DNA of 64,000 bases, taken from the NCBI GenBank assembly GCA_038236705.1, contig JBBRZN010000006.1, forward strand, positions 12,678 to 76,677, given 5' to 3'. Below the pieces are notes generated by a model that saw nothing but the letters and a program-made list of their open reading frames with translations, did not search any database and was not told the DNA's origin. Positions 15,783 through 24,476 of the stretch are shown here, in pieces (position 1 is the first letter of the stretch; every line of letters begins with the position of its first letter). The stretch is from AC-32 sp038236705. GTDB taxonomy: Bacteria > Actinomycetota > Thermoleophilia > Gaiellales > Gaiellaceae. Both the position numbers and the translations under genes were made by a program.

Positions 15783-17342
15783 GTGGCAGTGCTGACCTCC
15801 CAGACCGAGTCCTCGGACGCGTTCGAGGAGCGGCGCGCGCGAATGGACGAGCTCGTCGCGGAGCTGCGCGAGCGCACGGCGCAGGTCGCGCGCGGCGGGG
15901 GCGAGAAAGCCCTCGAGAAGCACCGCTCGCGCGGGAAGCTGACCGCTCGCGAGCGGATCGACCGGCTACTCGACCCCGATACGGCCTTCCTCGAGCTCTC
16001 GGCCCTGGCCGCTTGGGAGCTGTACGAGGGTCAGGCCCCGGGCGCCGGCATCGTCACCGGGATCGGCGTGCTCGAGGGCCGCGAGTGCGTGCTAGTCGCC
16101 AACGACGCCACCGTCAAGGGCGGCACCTACTTCCCGCTGACCGTGAAGAAGCACCTGCGCGCGCAGGAGATCGCCGAGCAGAACCACCTGCCGTGCATCT
16201 ACCTGGTGGACTCCGGCGGGGCCTTCCTGCCGCTCCAGGACGAGGTCTTCCCCGACCGCGACCACTTCGGCCGGATCTTCTACAACCAGGCGCGGCTCTC
16301 CGCGCAGGGGATCCCGCAGATCGCCTCGGTGATGGGCTCCTGCACCGCCGGCGGCGCCTACGTGCCGGCGATGAGCGACGAGACGGTGATCGTGCGCGGC
16401 ACCGGCACGATCTTCATCGGCGGGCCGCCGCTCGTCAAGGCGGCGACCGGCCAGGAAGTGACCGCCGAGGAGCTGGGCGGCGCCGACGTGCACGCGCGGC
16501 AGTCGGGGGTGGCCGACCACTACGCGACCTCGGACGAGCACGCGCTCGCGCTCGTCCGGGAGATCGTGCGCAACCTCAACCTGGCCGAAAAGGACCCGCC
16601 CTGGGGTCTGACCCCCCCGGAGGAGCCCGCCGCCGACCCGGGCGAGCTGTACGGCCTGATCCCGGCCGACTTCCGCCAGCAGGTCGACCCGCGCGAGCTG
16701 ATCGCCCGGATCGTCGACGGCTCGCGCTTCCACGAGTTCAAGGCGCTCTACGGCGAGACCCTCGTCTGCGGCTTCGCCCGGCTCGAGGGTTACCCGGTGG
16801 CGATACTCGCGAACAACGGCGTCCTCTTCGGAGAGTCGGCGGCCAAGGGCGCCCACTTCGTCGAGCTGGCCTGCAAGCGAAAGATCCCGCTCGTCTTCCT
16901 GCAGAACATCACGGGCTTCATGGTCGGCAAGGAGTACGAGGCGCGCGGGATCGCGCGGGACGGCGCCAAGCTCGTGACCGCCGTCGCCTGCGCGGAGGTG
17001 CCGAAGTTTACGGTCATCGTCGGCGGCTCCTTCGGCGCGGGCAACTACGGCATGTGCGGCCGCGCCTACTCGCCGCGGCAACTCTGGATGTGGCCGAACG
17101 CGCGCATCTCCGTGATGGGCGGCGAGCAGGCCGCAACGGTCCTCTCGATGGTCGGCGACACCGACCCCGACGAGATCCGCGCCAAGTACGAGGCCGAGGG
17201 CAACCCGTACTACTCGACCGCGCGCCTCTGGGACGACGGGATCATCGACCCGCTGGACACGCGCCGGGTGCTCGCCCTCGGGATCTCGGCCGCGCTGAAC
17301 GCGCCGATCCCCGAGACCACCTTCGGCGTCTTCCGGATGTAG
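15783..17342 (+). CDS. Acyl-CoA carboxylase, carboxyltransferase (beta) subunit, methylcrotonyl-CoA type
   Basis: 519 residues from GTG 15783. Transfers CO2 from carboxybiotin to an acyl-CoA. Both halves of the carboxyltransferase are intact: the N-domain oxyanion region (SVMGSCTAGGAYVPAMSDE) and the C-domain (GGSFGAGNYGMCGRAYSPRQ). The stretch LWMWPNARISVMGGEQAA is characteristic of 3-methylcrotonyl-CoA carboxylase beta subunits rather than acetyl- or propionyl-CoA enzymes. Length is close to the family norm (about 530). The biotin-carrying alpha subunit is encoded 3 kb away on the same strand with an enoyl-CoA hydratase, which supports a leucine/isovalerate degradation role. Substrate specificity is inferred from motifs only. 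Confidence 0.92.
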   Translation: MAVLTSQTESSDAFEERRARMDELVAELRERTAQVARGGGEKALEKHRSRGKLTARERIDRLLDPDTAFLELSALAAWELYEGQAPGAGIVTGIGVLEGRECVLVANDATVKGGTYFPLTVKKHLRAQEIAEQNHLPCIYLVDSGGAFLPLQDEVFPDRDHFGRIFYNQARLSAQGIPQIASVMGSCTAGGAYVPAMSDETVIVRGTGTIFIGGPPLVKAATGQEVTAEELGGADVHARQSGVADHYATSDEHALALVREIVRNLNLAEKDPPWGLTPPEEPAADPGELYGLIPADFRQQVDPRELIARIVDGSRFHEFKALYGETLVCGFARLEGYPVAILANNGVLFGESAAKGAHFVELACKRKIPLVFLQNITGFMVGKEYEARGIARDGAKLVTAVACAEVPKFTVIVGGSFGAGNYGMCGRAYSPRQLWMWPNARISVMGGEQAATVLSMVGDTDPDEIRAKYEAEGNPYYSTARLWDDGIIDPLDTRRVLALGISAALNAPIPETTFGVFRM

Positions 17343-17353
17343 AGAGGAGTGAA

Positions 17354-17542
17354 ATGGCGTACTCGATCGTGCGAGGCTCAGGGGCCTACTGGGTGCACGG
17401 CAAGGAGATTTCCGTCCGCGAGGGCACGTTCATGGGCTTCGATCCCGAAACGACACACGTTCCGGTCGCAGGGCCGAACGTGATGACGTTCGTCGCCGTC
17501 GGCTCACGCCGCGGCAGCTACGAGCAAAGGGAGTCGTTTTGA
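17354..17542 (+). CDS. Small cupin-like protein
   Basis: 62 residues from ATG 17354, preceded by a strong GAGAGGAG at 17342-17349 only 11 bp after the carboxylase stop, so it is translated as part of that operon. The sequence (AYWVHGKEISVREGTFMGFDPETTHVPVAGPNVMTFVAVGSRRG) looks like the second half of a cupin barrel: gate glycine, HVP and a final beta-strand. One His is present but not a full metal set. Function unknown; it may be an isolated half-domain. Confidence 0.75.
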   Translation: MAYSIVRGSGAYWVHGKEISVREGTFMGFDPETTHVPVAGPNVMTFVAVGSRRGSYEQRESF

Positions 17543-17697
17543 ACCACACGATCGAGCTGAACGAAGACGAGCTGCGACTCCTCCAGTCGGCGCTCCATGC
17601 CTACCTCGACGACTTCGGGCACGAGGAGGCCGACGTGCTCCGAGAGATCAAGGAGCTGCTCGCGAAGCTCCCGACCGCCGGTGTGCCCGACGATTAA
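17539..17697 (+). CDS. 52-residue helical protein, function unknown
   Basis: Starts at TTG 17539 in a TTGA overlap with the stop of the cupin-like gene, with AAAGGGAG at 17526-17533 in good position, and ends with TAA at 17697. The sequence (NHTIELNEDELRLLQSALHAYLDDFGHEEADVLREIKELLAKL) is predicted almost wholly alpha-helical and acidic, with leucine spacing suitable for a helical hairpin. I do not recognise a named family. The ribosome-binding site, coupling and codon use make it a real gene. Its stop overlaps the convergent FAD oxidoreductase stop by 4 bp. Confidence 0.78.
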   Translation: MNHTIELNEDELRLLQSALHAYLDDFGHEEADVLREIKELLAKLPTAGVPDD

Positions 17698-18746
17698 AGG
17701 ATCAGCGTCTCGGCGAACCCGGCGCCGGAGTCGAAGCGCTCGAGCCGGTAGGGCTCGAGGTCGAGGCTCGGGCTGAGGCCCAGGATCTCCTCCGCGAGCG
17801 CGCGGCCGACAGCGGGCGACTGCATGAACCCGTGGCCGGAGAAGCCGCAGGCGGCGTAGACGCCGTCGGCCACCTCACCGAGAATCGGGTGCGCGTCGGG
17901 GGTCATGTCGTAGAGGCCCGCCCAGCCGCGCTCGATCGTGGCCTCGGCCGCAGGTGCGTAGCGGTGCCGCAGCCGCTCGAGACAGTCGTCGTAGAGCGTC
18001 TCGTCGACCACCTCCTCGAAGCCCCAGCGCGGCTCCGGATCGACCATCGCCAACACGAGCCGGTGCCCACGGCGGCGGAAATGGAACCCGCTCTCGGCCT
18101 CGAGCACCATCGGCAGGTTCTCCGGCGGCTGCGGCAGCTCGCTCGTCTCGAGCAGCTGGCGGCAGAGCGGGCGCACCGGAAGATCGACTCCGCGCGCCGC
18201 GCCCAGCGCGGCCGACCACGGGCCGCAGGCGATCACGAGCACTTCCGCCTCCAGCGTCTCGGCCGCGGTTCCCTCCCGGACCTCGACGCCGAGCCTGAGC
18301 GCGCGCCGAACGAGCTCGCGGGTGACCGCGGGCGGATCGGCCACTCCGTCGGTGGCGCAGAAGACGGCACCGAGCACGTCGTCCGTGCGCAGGCCCTCCA
18401 CGAAACGGGCGTCGAGGCGCTCGACCGGGACGCCGAGCTCGGCCTGTAGCTCGCGCCGCTCCTCCAGCTCCGCCAGGCCTTGCTCGGTGGTGGCCAGGAA
18501 CAGGTACCCGACCTGGGCGAACAGCGGCTCGCCGAGCTCCTCGAAGAAGCGAATGCTGGCCTGCGCGAGCCTCACCTCGGCGGCGGTCGAGAATTGCTGG
18601 CGCACGCCGCCCATGGCCTTCGAGGTTGCACCGCGAGCCACGCGGCCGCGATCGGCGAGCACGACGTCGCGCGCGCCCAACGAGGCTAGGTGGTACGCGA
18701 GCGAGGCTCCGATCGCCCCCGCTCCCGCTACGACGATTCGAGCCAC
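17694..18746 (-). CDS. FAD-dependent oxidoreductase of the DAO/sarcosine oxidase family
   Basis: 350 residues. The N-terminal dinucleotide-binding fold (ARIVVAGAGAIGASLAYHLASLGA) is followed by the DAO signature ATSKAMGGVRQQFS and a C-terminal FAD contact CGFSGHGFMQSPAVGRALAEEI. Family members oxidise secondary or D-amino acids to imines. It overlaps the DapA-family lyase by 19 bp, so the two are coupled. In 4-hydroxyproline catabolism an FAD D-hydroxyproline dehydrogenase works with a DapA-family deaminase, so that pathway is one candidate. No epimerase or semialdehyde dehydrogenase is present here to confirm it. Confidence 0.88.
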   Translation of the reverse strand: MARIVVAGAGAIGASLAYHLASLGARDVVLADRGRVARGATSKAMGGVRQQFSTAAEVRLAQASIRFFEELGEPLFAQVGYLFLATTEQGLAELEERRELQAELGVPVERLDARFVEGLRTDDVLGAVFCATDGVADPPAVTRELVRRALRLGVEVREGTAAETLEAEVLVIACGPWSAALGAARGVDLPVRPLCRQLLETSELPQPPENLPMVLEAESGFHFRRRGHRLVLAMVDPEPRWGFEEVVDETLYDDCLERLRHRYAPAAEATIERGWAGLYDMTPDAHPILGEVADGVYAACGFSGHGFMQSPAVGRALAEEILGLSPSLDLEPYRLERFDSGAGFAETLIL

Positions 18747-19555
18747 GCGTCCAGCTCCCGTTTCTCCTCGTCGTTTAGGCGGCGAAGCGGCGGGCGCACG
18801 TCCTCCCGCAGCGGCACGCCGCGGCGGCCGAGGACGAACTTCGCCGCCGCCTGGAACGGGTAGCGGTCGAGCGTGCGCCGCAGCTCCGTGACGTCGCCTG
18901 CGCGATCGCGGACAAGTGCGACCACTTGCTCGGGGAACACCGACGCGAGCCCGGAGACAGCTCCGGCCGAGCCCCGCTCCAGCCCGGCGAGCACGAGGTC
19001 CTCGGCGCCGACGAATACGTCGAGTCCCTCGAGCAGATACGGCTCAACCGCCTCTAACGGCCGGTCGGAGACCTTCAGGCCGGCGAGATTCGGCGCCAGC
19101 TCCCGCAACCGCTCGAGGACAGGCAACGGTACCGCGTAGCCGCTGCGGGCCTGGAACTCGTAGACGTAGAAGGGCACGGGCGCGCAGGCATGGGCGGCTG
19201 CGGCCAGGTGGGCGAGCAGCGACTCGTCGTCCAGGGCGTAGTACGGCGGCGAGATCACGGCCACGCCCGCGGCGCCCGACTCCGCCGCGTGACCGGCCAG
19301 CGCGGCCGTCTCGGCCGTCGTCTGCGCCCCGCAGTGGACGATTACCGGCAGCGGTCCGTCGAGGAAGAGCTCGGCCGCTCGCCGCCGCTCGGCCGCGGAG
19401 AGGAGGATCCCCTCCCCCGTCGTCCCGAGCGCCAGGATTCCGTCGAGCCCGGCCGCCGCGAGAAACGCGAGATAGAGCCCGAAGGCCTCCTCGTCCAGGG
19501 CGGCGCCGTCGTCGCGCAGAGGGGTGACGGCGGCCGCGAGCACTCCGCGCAGCAT
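18728..19555 (-). CDS. Dihydrodipicolinate synthase/N-acetylneuraminate lyase family protein
   Basis: 275 residues with the class I aldolase TIM barrel of the DapA family: GILALGTTGEGILLS (the carboxylate-binding TTGEG), FYVYEF with the catalytic Tyr, and LAGLKVSD with the Schiff-base Lys. The family includes DapA, NanA, KDG aldolase and hydroxyproline-pathway deaminases, and sequence alone does not separate them. It is not next to lysine-biosynthesis genes and is coupled to an FAD amine oxidase, which argues for a catabolic aldolase or deaminase. It is transcribed divergently from the enoyl-CoA hydratase with only 24 bp between starts. Confidence 0.88.
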   Translation of the reverse strand: MLRGVLAAAVTPLRDDGAALDEEAFGLYLAFLAAAGLDGILALGTTGEGILLSAAERRRAAELFLDGPLPVIVHCGAQTTAETAALAGHAAESGAAGVAVISPPYYALDDESLLAHLAAAAHACAPVPFYVYEFQARSGYAVPLPVLERLRELAPNLAGLKVSDRPLEAVEPYLLEGLDVFVGAEDLVLAGLERGSAGAVSGLASVFPEQVVALVRDRAGDVTELRRTLDRYPFQAAAKFVLGRRGVPLREDVRPPLRRLNDEEKRELDAWLESS

Positions 19556-19579
19556 GCTCCATCCTTACGATGCGCGCGG

Positions 19580-20338
19580 ATGAATGCCTTGCACGTCGAG
19601 CAGGACGGAGATCTGCTTCGCGTCACGATGGCGCGCGCGGATCGGCGCAATGCCTTCGACGCCGAGCTGATCGGCGAGCTGACCGAGGCGTTCGGGAACG
19701 TCGGCGACGACGTGATCGCGGTCATTCTGGCCGGCGAGGGCAAGAGCTTCTCCGCGGGCGCCGACGTGGACTGGATGCGCAGCTCGATCGAGCTGAGCTA
19801 CGAAGAGAACGTCACCGACGCCCGGCAGCTGCGGATGATGCTGGAGACGATCGACTCGTGCCCGGCGCCGGTCCTGGCGCGCGTGCAGGGCCATGCGCTC
19901 GGCGGCGGCTGCGGGCTCGTCGCCTGCGCCGACATCGTCGTCGCCGCGCCAGATGTCAAGTTCGCCTTCTCCGAGGTCAAGCTCGGGATCATCCCGGCGG
20001 TGATCTCGCCGTTCGCCCTCGCGAAGATCGGGCCTAGCGCGGCGCGGCGCTACTTCCTCACGGGCGAGCGCTTCGACGCGGCGACGGCGCTGCAAATCGG
20101 GCTCGTGCACGAGGTCACGGAGGACCTGGACGCCGCAGTCGAGCTCGTGCTGGCCGAGCTCCGCTCGGCCGGCCCGGAGGCCGCGCGCCACGCGAAGAAG
20201 CTCGTCCTGGAGCGGCCCGACGGCCTCGGCACCGAACGCAGGATCGCCCAGCGGCGGACGAGCGACGAAGGCCAGGAGGGCCTGCGCGCCTTCCTGGAGA
20301 AGCGCGACCCCGCGTGGGCATCGAAAAGCTCCTCGTAG
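19580..20338 (+). CDS. Enoyl-CoA hydratase/isomerase family (probable methylglutaconyl-CoA hydratase)
   Basis: 252 residues from ATG 19580. Crotonase fold with both oxyanion-hole segments: GKSFSAGADVDWM and GHALGGGCGLVACADI, plus the catalytic-Glu region FAFSEVKLGIIPAVISPFA. The GIIPAVISPF stretch is common in methylglutaconyl-CoA hydratases (LiuC/AUH type). Its 3' end overlaps the biotin carboxylase alpha gene by 25 bp, and that pairing (hydratase plus methylcrotonyl-type carboxylase) supports leucine degradation. HMG-CoA lyase, the next enzyme, is not in this window. Confidence 0.9.
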   Translation: MNALHVEQDGDLLRVTMARADRRNAFDAELIGELTEAFGNVGDDVIAVILAGEGKSFSAGADVDWMRSSIELSYEENVTDARQLRMMLETIDSCPAPVLARVQGHALGGGCGLVACADIVVAAPDVKFAFSEVKLGIIPAVISPFALAKIGPSAARRYFLTGERFDAATALQIGLVHEVTEDLDAAVELVLAELRSAGPEAARHAKKLVLERPDGLGTERRIAQRRTSDEGQEGLRAFLEKRDPAWASKSSS

Positions 20339-21927
20339 CCAACCGGGGGGAGATCGCGCTGCGGGTCTTCCGGGCCTGCCGCGAGCTCGGGCTCGAGACG
20401 GTGGCGGTGGCGGCTCCGGACGACCGCCAGTCGCTGCACGCGCGCTCGGCCCTCGAGACCGTGGAGATCGCCTCGTACCTCGACCCGCAGGAGCACATCC
20501 GCGCGGCGCGGAAGAGCGGCGCTGACGCGATCCATCCCGGCTACGGGTTCCTCGCCGAGAACGCGGATTTCGCCGAAGCGGCCGAGGGCGCGGGACTGAC
20601 CTGGGTGGGGCCGACCCCGGAGGCGCTCCGGGCCGGCGGCGACAAGCTCGAGGCCAAGCGGCTGGCGCGCGAGGCCGGCGTGCCGGTCGTGCCCGAAGGT
20701 GAGCCAGCGGAAGTGGGCTTCCCGCTGATCGTCAAGGCAGCCGCGGGCGGCGGCGGGCGCGGGATGCGCGTCGTGCGCGAGCCCGGAGAGCTCGAGGAGG
20801 CGCTGGCTGCCGCGCGGCGGGAAGCCAAGGCCGCCTTCGGCGACGACCGGGTCTTCTCAGAGCGTTACGTTGAGCGCCCCCGCCATGTAGAGATCCAGCT
20901 GCTCGGCGACGCGCACGGCAACGTTGTTGCCCTCGGCGAGCGCGAGTGCTCGGTGCAACGGCGCCATCAGAAGGTGCTCGAAGAGGCGCCCTCGCCCGCG
21001 CTCGACCGGGAGCTGCGCGAGCGGATGAGCGAGGCCGCGGTCGCGTTCGCTCGGGCGATCGGCTACCGCAGCGCGGGAACCGCAGAGTTCATGCTCGACG
21101 GTCGCGACTTCTGGTTCCTGGAGCTGAACGGCCGCATCCAGGTCGAGCATCCGGTGACCGAGCTCGTGACGGGCGTCGATCTCGTTCAGGAGCAGCTACG
21201 GGTCGCGCAGGGCGAGCCACTCCAAGTAACAGACTGTTACTTGGATGGACATGCCGTGGAGGTACGGCTCTACGCGGAGGACCCGCGCACCTTCCTGCCC
21301 CAGGCGGGGCGGATCGAGCGGCTCCGGCTCCCGTTCGGGATCCGCGTGGACGCGGGAGTCGAGGAGGGGGACGAGATCGGCACCTCGTACGACCCGCTGA
21401 TCGCGAAGCTGATCGCGCACGGGGCCACGCGCGAGGAGGCGCTCGATCGGCTCGCCGCCGCGCTGGCGGAAACCGAGGTCGAAGGCGTCACCACCAACCT
21501 CCCGTTCCTGCGCTGGCTGGTCGCGCACCCGGCGCTGCGGGCCGGGCGGACGACGACCGCCTTCCTGGTGGAGCACCCCCCGCTCTCCGCGCCGCCCGTC
21601 AACGTCCCCGAGCCGGTTTGGGCCGGCGGCTTCCGCCTCAACCTGCCCGCTCCACCTCCGGCTTCGCCGCCGGACCCGGAAGCGGACTACGCGCCGGGCG
21701 GAGCCGCAGAGCAGAGCGCGCTGACCGCGCCGATGCCCGGAACGGTGATCCGCGTGCTCGTTGGCGAGGGCGACAAGGTGCAGCCGCGCCAGCCGCTCGT
21801 CGTGCTGGAGGCGATGAAGATGGAGACCCCGATCGTTTCGCCCTACGCGGCGATGGTTCGAACCATCCACGTCAGCGAGGGCGAACGCGTCGCCGGCGGC
21901 ACCGTGCTCATCGAGCTCGAGGAGTGA
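20314..21927 (+). CDS. Acyl-CoA carboxylase alpha subunit: biotin carboxylase plus biotin carrier, short form
   Basis: 537 residues from GTG 20314 inside the end of the hydratase gene. Residues 1 to about 430 are biotin carboxylase (KLLVANRGEIALRVFRAC; the ATP-grasp glycine loop AAAGGGGRGMRVV; FLELNGRIQVEHPVTE, with FLELNGRI where most homologues have FLEMNTRL). The C-terminus is the biotinyl domain with EAMKMETP carrying the modified Lys. Methylcrotonyl/propionyl-type alpha subunits are usually 650 residues or more, with a BT domain between these parts that binds the beta subunit. Here only about 30 Pro/Ala-rich residues connect them. It carboxylates biotin with ATP and bicarbonate and hands it to a beta subunit, presumably the one at 15783-17342. 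Confidence 0.92.
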   Translation: MGIEKLLVANRGEIALRVFRACRELGLETVAVAAPDDRQSLHARSALETVEIASYLDPQEHIRAARKSGADAIHPGYGFLAENADFAEAAEGAGLTWVGPTPEALRAGGDKLEAKRLAREAGVPVVPEGEPAEVGFPLIVKAAAGGGGRGMRVVREPGELEEALAAARREAKAAFGDDRVFSERYVERPRHVEIQLLGDAHGNVVALGERECSVQRRHQKVLEEAPSPALDRELRERMSEAAVAFARAIGYRSAGTAEFMLDGRDFWFLELNGRIQVEHPVTELVTGVDLVQEQLRVAQGEPLQVTDCYLDGHAVEVRLYAEDPRTFLPQAGRIERLRLPFGIRVDAGVEEGDEIGTSYDPLIAKLIAHGATREEALDRLAAALAETEVEGVTTNLPFLRWLVAHPALRAGRTTTAFLVEHPPLSAPPVNVPEPVWAGGFRLNLPAPPPASPPDPEADYAPGGAAEQSALTAPMPGTVIRVLVGEGDKVQPRQPLVVLEAMKMETPIVSPYAAMVRTIHVSEGERVAGGTVLIELEE

Positions 21928-22941
21928 CTACCCGGCGAAGTAGATGCGCTTCCCGTCGCGCGACCAGGCCGGTGGCGAAGGGAACATGTTCAGTTGGCAG
22001 AGCGCGGAGCTCGCGAGCTGCTTGCGACCGCGGCCGTCCGGGCGGACGATGCTCAGGTTCGCGCTCGTCAGTAACGCTATCCGCTTGCCGTCGGGCGACC
22101 ACGTTGGGCAGCTGCCGCCGAAGCCCGCGCGCCCGCCGACTCGGTGCACCCGGCCGCGCGCCAGCGGCCGGACGAAGACACCCGTGTCCTGCTCGAGGGC
22201 GATCGTCCTCCCGCCCGGCCCCCACGCCGCGTAGAGGCCTGGCCCGAGCCGCCGTCGACCGCTGCCGTCGGCGTTCACGACCAGGACGCGGTGCTCGAGG
22301 CTCGGGGTGGTCGTACCGAAGGCGATCCGCTTTCCGTCAGGCGACCAGGCAGGCGGCGACCGGAACGCCTGCTCCATCGGTCCCCGGAAGATCGTGTGGA
22401 CGCTCGTACCGTCGCCGCGCGCGACCTTCAGCGTCCTCGCCGTTGCGGGCGTGTAGGCCTCGAAGTCCTGGAAGAGCAACCGCCGGCCGTCGCGCGACCA
22501 GGCCGGCTGCATCGCGTGATCGAGCAGCATCCGCTCGCCCGAGCCGTCGGCGTTCACCGTCCAGATGTCGGTGAACGGGCACCACAGCACGACTTCCGGC
22601 TCGCAGAGGCTCCGGTTCCACACCATGAAGGCGAGCCGCTGCCCGTTGGGAGACCAGATGGGACGCAGCTTCTCGCCCGCGTTGAAGCTCAGCTGCCGCT
22701 GGCCGCTTCCGTCGGCGTTCATCAGCCAGACCTGCGGGTCGGGCTCGGCGCCGCGGACGTACGCGATGCGCCGGCCGCTCGGCGAGAGCGCGGGGAAGTA
22801 CTCCTGCTCGGACGCGTCGGTGAGCGCGTGCCTGGCGCCGCCTACGACGGAGACGACGTAGATGTCGCCGGTGTACGGGTCGTAGGCCGCAGCCGAGCCG
22901 CCGAGGATCAGCGCAAGAAGCGCTACCCCGACGAACCTCAT
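21928..22941 (-). CDS. Secreted TolB-like beta-propeller (WD40-like/PD40) protein
   Basis: 337 residues with a signal peptide (MRFVGVALLALILGGSAAAY) and repeated PD40 blades of the form WSPDGKRIAF / VNADGSG (for example near residues 75-110, 155-165, 215-240 and 295-305). This is the six-bladed propeller seen in TolB and in many secreted actinobacterial proteins of unknown role. There is no peptidase domain after the propeller. It converges end-to-end on the biotin carboxylase gene with no gap. Likely an exported interaction protein; specific function unknown. Confidence 0.87.
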   Translation of the reverse strand: MRFVGVALLALILGGSAAAYDPYTGDIYVVSVVGGARHALTDASEQEYFPALSPSGRRIAYVRGAEPDPQVWLMNADGSGQRQLSFNAGEKLRPIWSPNGQRLAFMVWNRSLCEPEVVLWCPFTDIWTVNADGSGERMLLDHAMQPAWSRDGRRLLFQDFEAYTPATARTLKVARGDGTSVHTIFRGPMEQAFRSPPAWSPDGKRIAFGTTTPSLEHRVLVVNADGSGRRRLGPGLYAAWGPGGRTIALEQDTGVFVRPLARGRVHRVGGRAGFGGSCPTWSPDGKRIALLTSANLSIVRPDGRGRKQLASSALCQLNMFPSPPAWSRDGKRIYFAG

Positions 22942-22945
22942 CGCC

Positions 22946-23254
22946 CTAGAAGAGCTTCTGGAGCTTCATCGCCTGCCCCATGTCGCCGTTCACCTTGAGC
23001 TTGCCGGACATGTACGCCGAGGTCGGATTCTGCTCGCCGTTGGCGATCTTCATGAAGATCTCGGACGAGGTCGAGATGATCGTGTCCGCGTCGCCCTCGC
23101 TTTCATTGACGCTGACCTTGCCGTCGTCTACCTCGACGAGCCAGGAGCCGGCGCCGTCGATGTCGAAGCGGTAGTTCGCGTTGAGGCCGGCCGCCTTCGC
23201 CTGGTCGACCCGCGACTCGAGCGTCTCGAAGAACTCTCTCGGGCTCTCTGGCAT
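22946..23254 (-). CDS. SCP2 sterol-transfer family protein
   Basis: 102 residues matching the SCP2 lipid-binding fold: RFDIDGAGSWLVEVDDGKVSV, DTIISTSSEIFMKIANGEQNPTSAYMSGKLKVNGDMGQAMKLQKLF. The closing GKLKVNGDMGQAMKL motif is diagnostic. Small bacterial SCP2 proteins bind fatty acyl-CoA or lipids and often accompany beta-oxidation genes, as here. Its start lies 15 bp downstream of the MFS transporter stop on the same strand, and its stop is 4 bp before the propeller gene, so these three are probably cotranscribed. Confidence 0.93.
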   Translation of the reverse strand: MPESPREFFETLESRVDQAKAAGLNANYRFDIDGAGSWLVEVDDGKVSVNESEGDADTIISTSSEIFMKIANGEQNPTSAYMSGKLKVNGDMGQAMKLQKLF

Positions 23255-23269
23255 GCGCGCGAGATTACC

Positions 23270-24448
23270 TCAAGGAATCACGGGCTCGGGAGCCAGCCGC
23301 TGACGCGAGCGGGTGGGCGGAAGAAGCAAAGCGAGCACGAGCCCGGCCACCGGAGCCGCTGCCGCCGCGTACATCGCGGCGCGCAGGTCGACCGAGTCGG
23401 CGAGAGCTCCGAGCCCGACCGCCGCGATCCCGCCCAGGCCGATCGAGAGCCCGATCGAGAGGCCGGACGCCATGCCGATCCTGCGAGGCAGGTACTCCTG
23501 GCTCATCACCATCGTCACGCCGAAAGTGCTGATCACGCAGACCCCGACGAGCGCGAGGGCGATCGCCCCCACGACCCCGCCGACGAGCACGTAGCCGAGG
23601 ATGAGCGGCCCGGTCGCCAGCATGCTCGCGATCACCACAGGGCGCCGCCCGAGGCGATCCGCGATCGGGCCGGCGGCGAGCGTGCCGAGACCGCCGGCCA
23701 GCAGCATCAGCGAGAGCAGGTGGCTGCCGTGCGCCTTCGAGTGGCCGAGCGAGACCTCCCAGAGCGGGACGAAGGTGATCAGCCCGAACCAGGCCACGCT
23801 GCGGAAGCCGATCACGCCGAGCAGCAACGCGAGCGCGCCCGGCCGATCGGGGCCGCTCGCCTCCTGCGCGCGGCCCGGGTCGGGCGCGAAGCTGCCCAGG
23901 AAGGGCACGGCCAGGAGCAACAAGCCCGCAACGGCGAGGCAGGGCAGGGCGAGCAGCAGCCCGCCGGTCAGACCGAACGCGAGCACGAGCGGCGTCGTCG
24001 CGGTCGGCCCGAGCGCGTAGCCGACGTTTCCCCCGAGCGAGAACAGGCTCATCCCGCTCGCGCGCCGCCGCCCACTCGCGTAGGCCGCGAACTTCGAGCC
24101 CTCCGGGTGATACGCCGCCACGCCGAGGCCCGAGACCACGACGAGCAGAACCACGAGCCAGTACGCCGGCGCCGCCGCAGCGAGCGCGATCCCGATCCCC
24201 GCCAGCGCAACCCCGCTCGGCAGCAGCCAGAGCGCGCCGCGCCGGTCCGACCAGGCGCCGAAGGCCGGCTGGATCAGAGAGGACGAAGCCGCCGATGCAA
24301 GCATCAGCGCCGCTGCGAGCGTGTACGAGAGGTCGAACCGGTCGACCATGAACGGCAGCAGCGCGGGCAGCGCGCCGTTGGCAAAATCGGTGGCGAGATG
24401 GCCTGCGGCGAGGGCGGCCATCGCCCGCTTGTCGAGCTCGGCCCGCAC
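23270..24448 (-). CDS. MFS transporter (fosmidomycin-resistance-like subfamily)
   Basis: 392 residues with about 12 hydrophobic segments and a central cytoplasmic loop (SFAPDPGRAQEASGPDRP, about residues 189-206). MFS-specific loops are visible (AFGAWSDRRG after the second segment; ADRLGRRPVV in the second half). The motif YHPEGSKFAAYASG after the fourth segment is typical of the Fsr/fosmidomycin-resistance group of drug or metabolite efflux pumps. It is first in a unit with the SCP2 and propeller genes. The substrate is unknown. Confidence 0.88.
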   Translation of the reverse strand: MRAELDKRAMAALAAGHLATDFANGALPALLPFMVDRFDLSYTLAAALMLASAASSSLIQPAFGAWSDRRGALWLLPSGVALAGIGIALAAAAPAYWLVVLLVVVSGLGVAAYHPEGSKFAAYASGRRRASGMSLFSLGGNVGYALGPTATTPLVLAFGLTGGLLLALPCLAVAGLLLLAVPFLGSFAPDPGRAQEASGPDRPGALALLLGVIGFRSVAWFGLITFVPLWEVSLGHSKAHGSHLLSLMLLAGGLGTLAAGPIADRLGRRPVVIASMLATGPLILGYVLVGGVVGAIALALVGVCVISTFGVTMVMSQEYLPRRIGMASGLSIGLSIGLGGIAAVGLGALADSVDLRAAMYAAAAAPVAGLVLALLLPPTRSRQRLAPEPVIP

Positions 24449-24476
24449 CGCCCGAGCCTACCGAGGAGCAGAAAGG

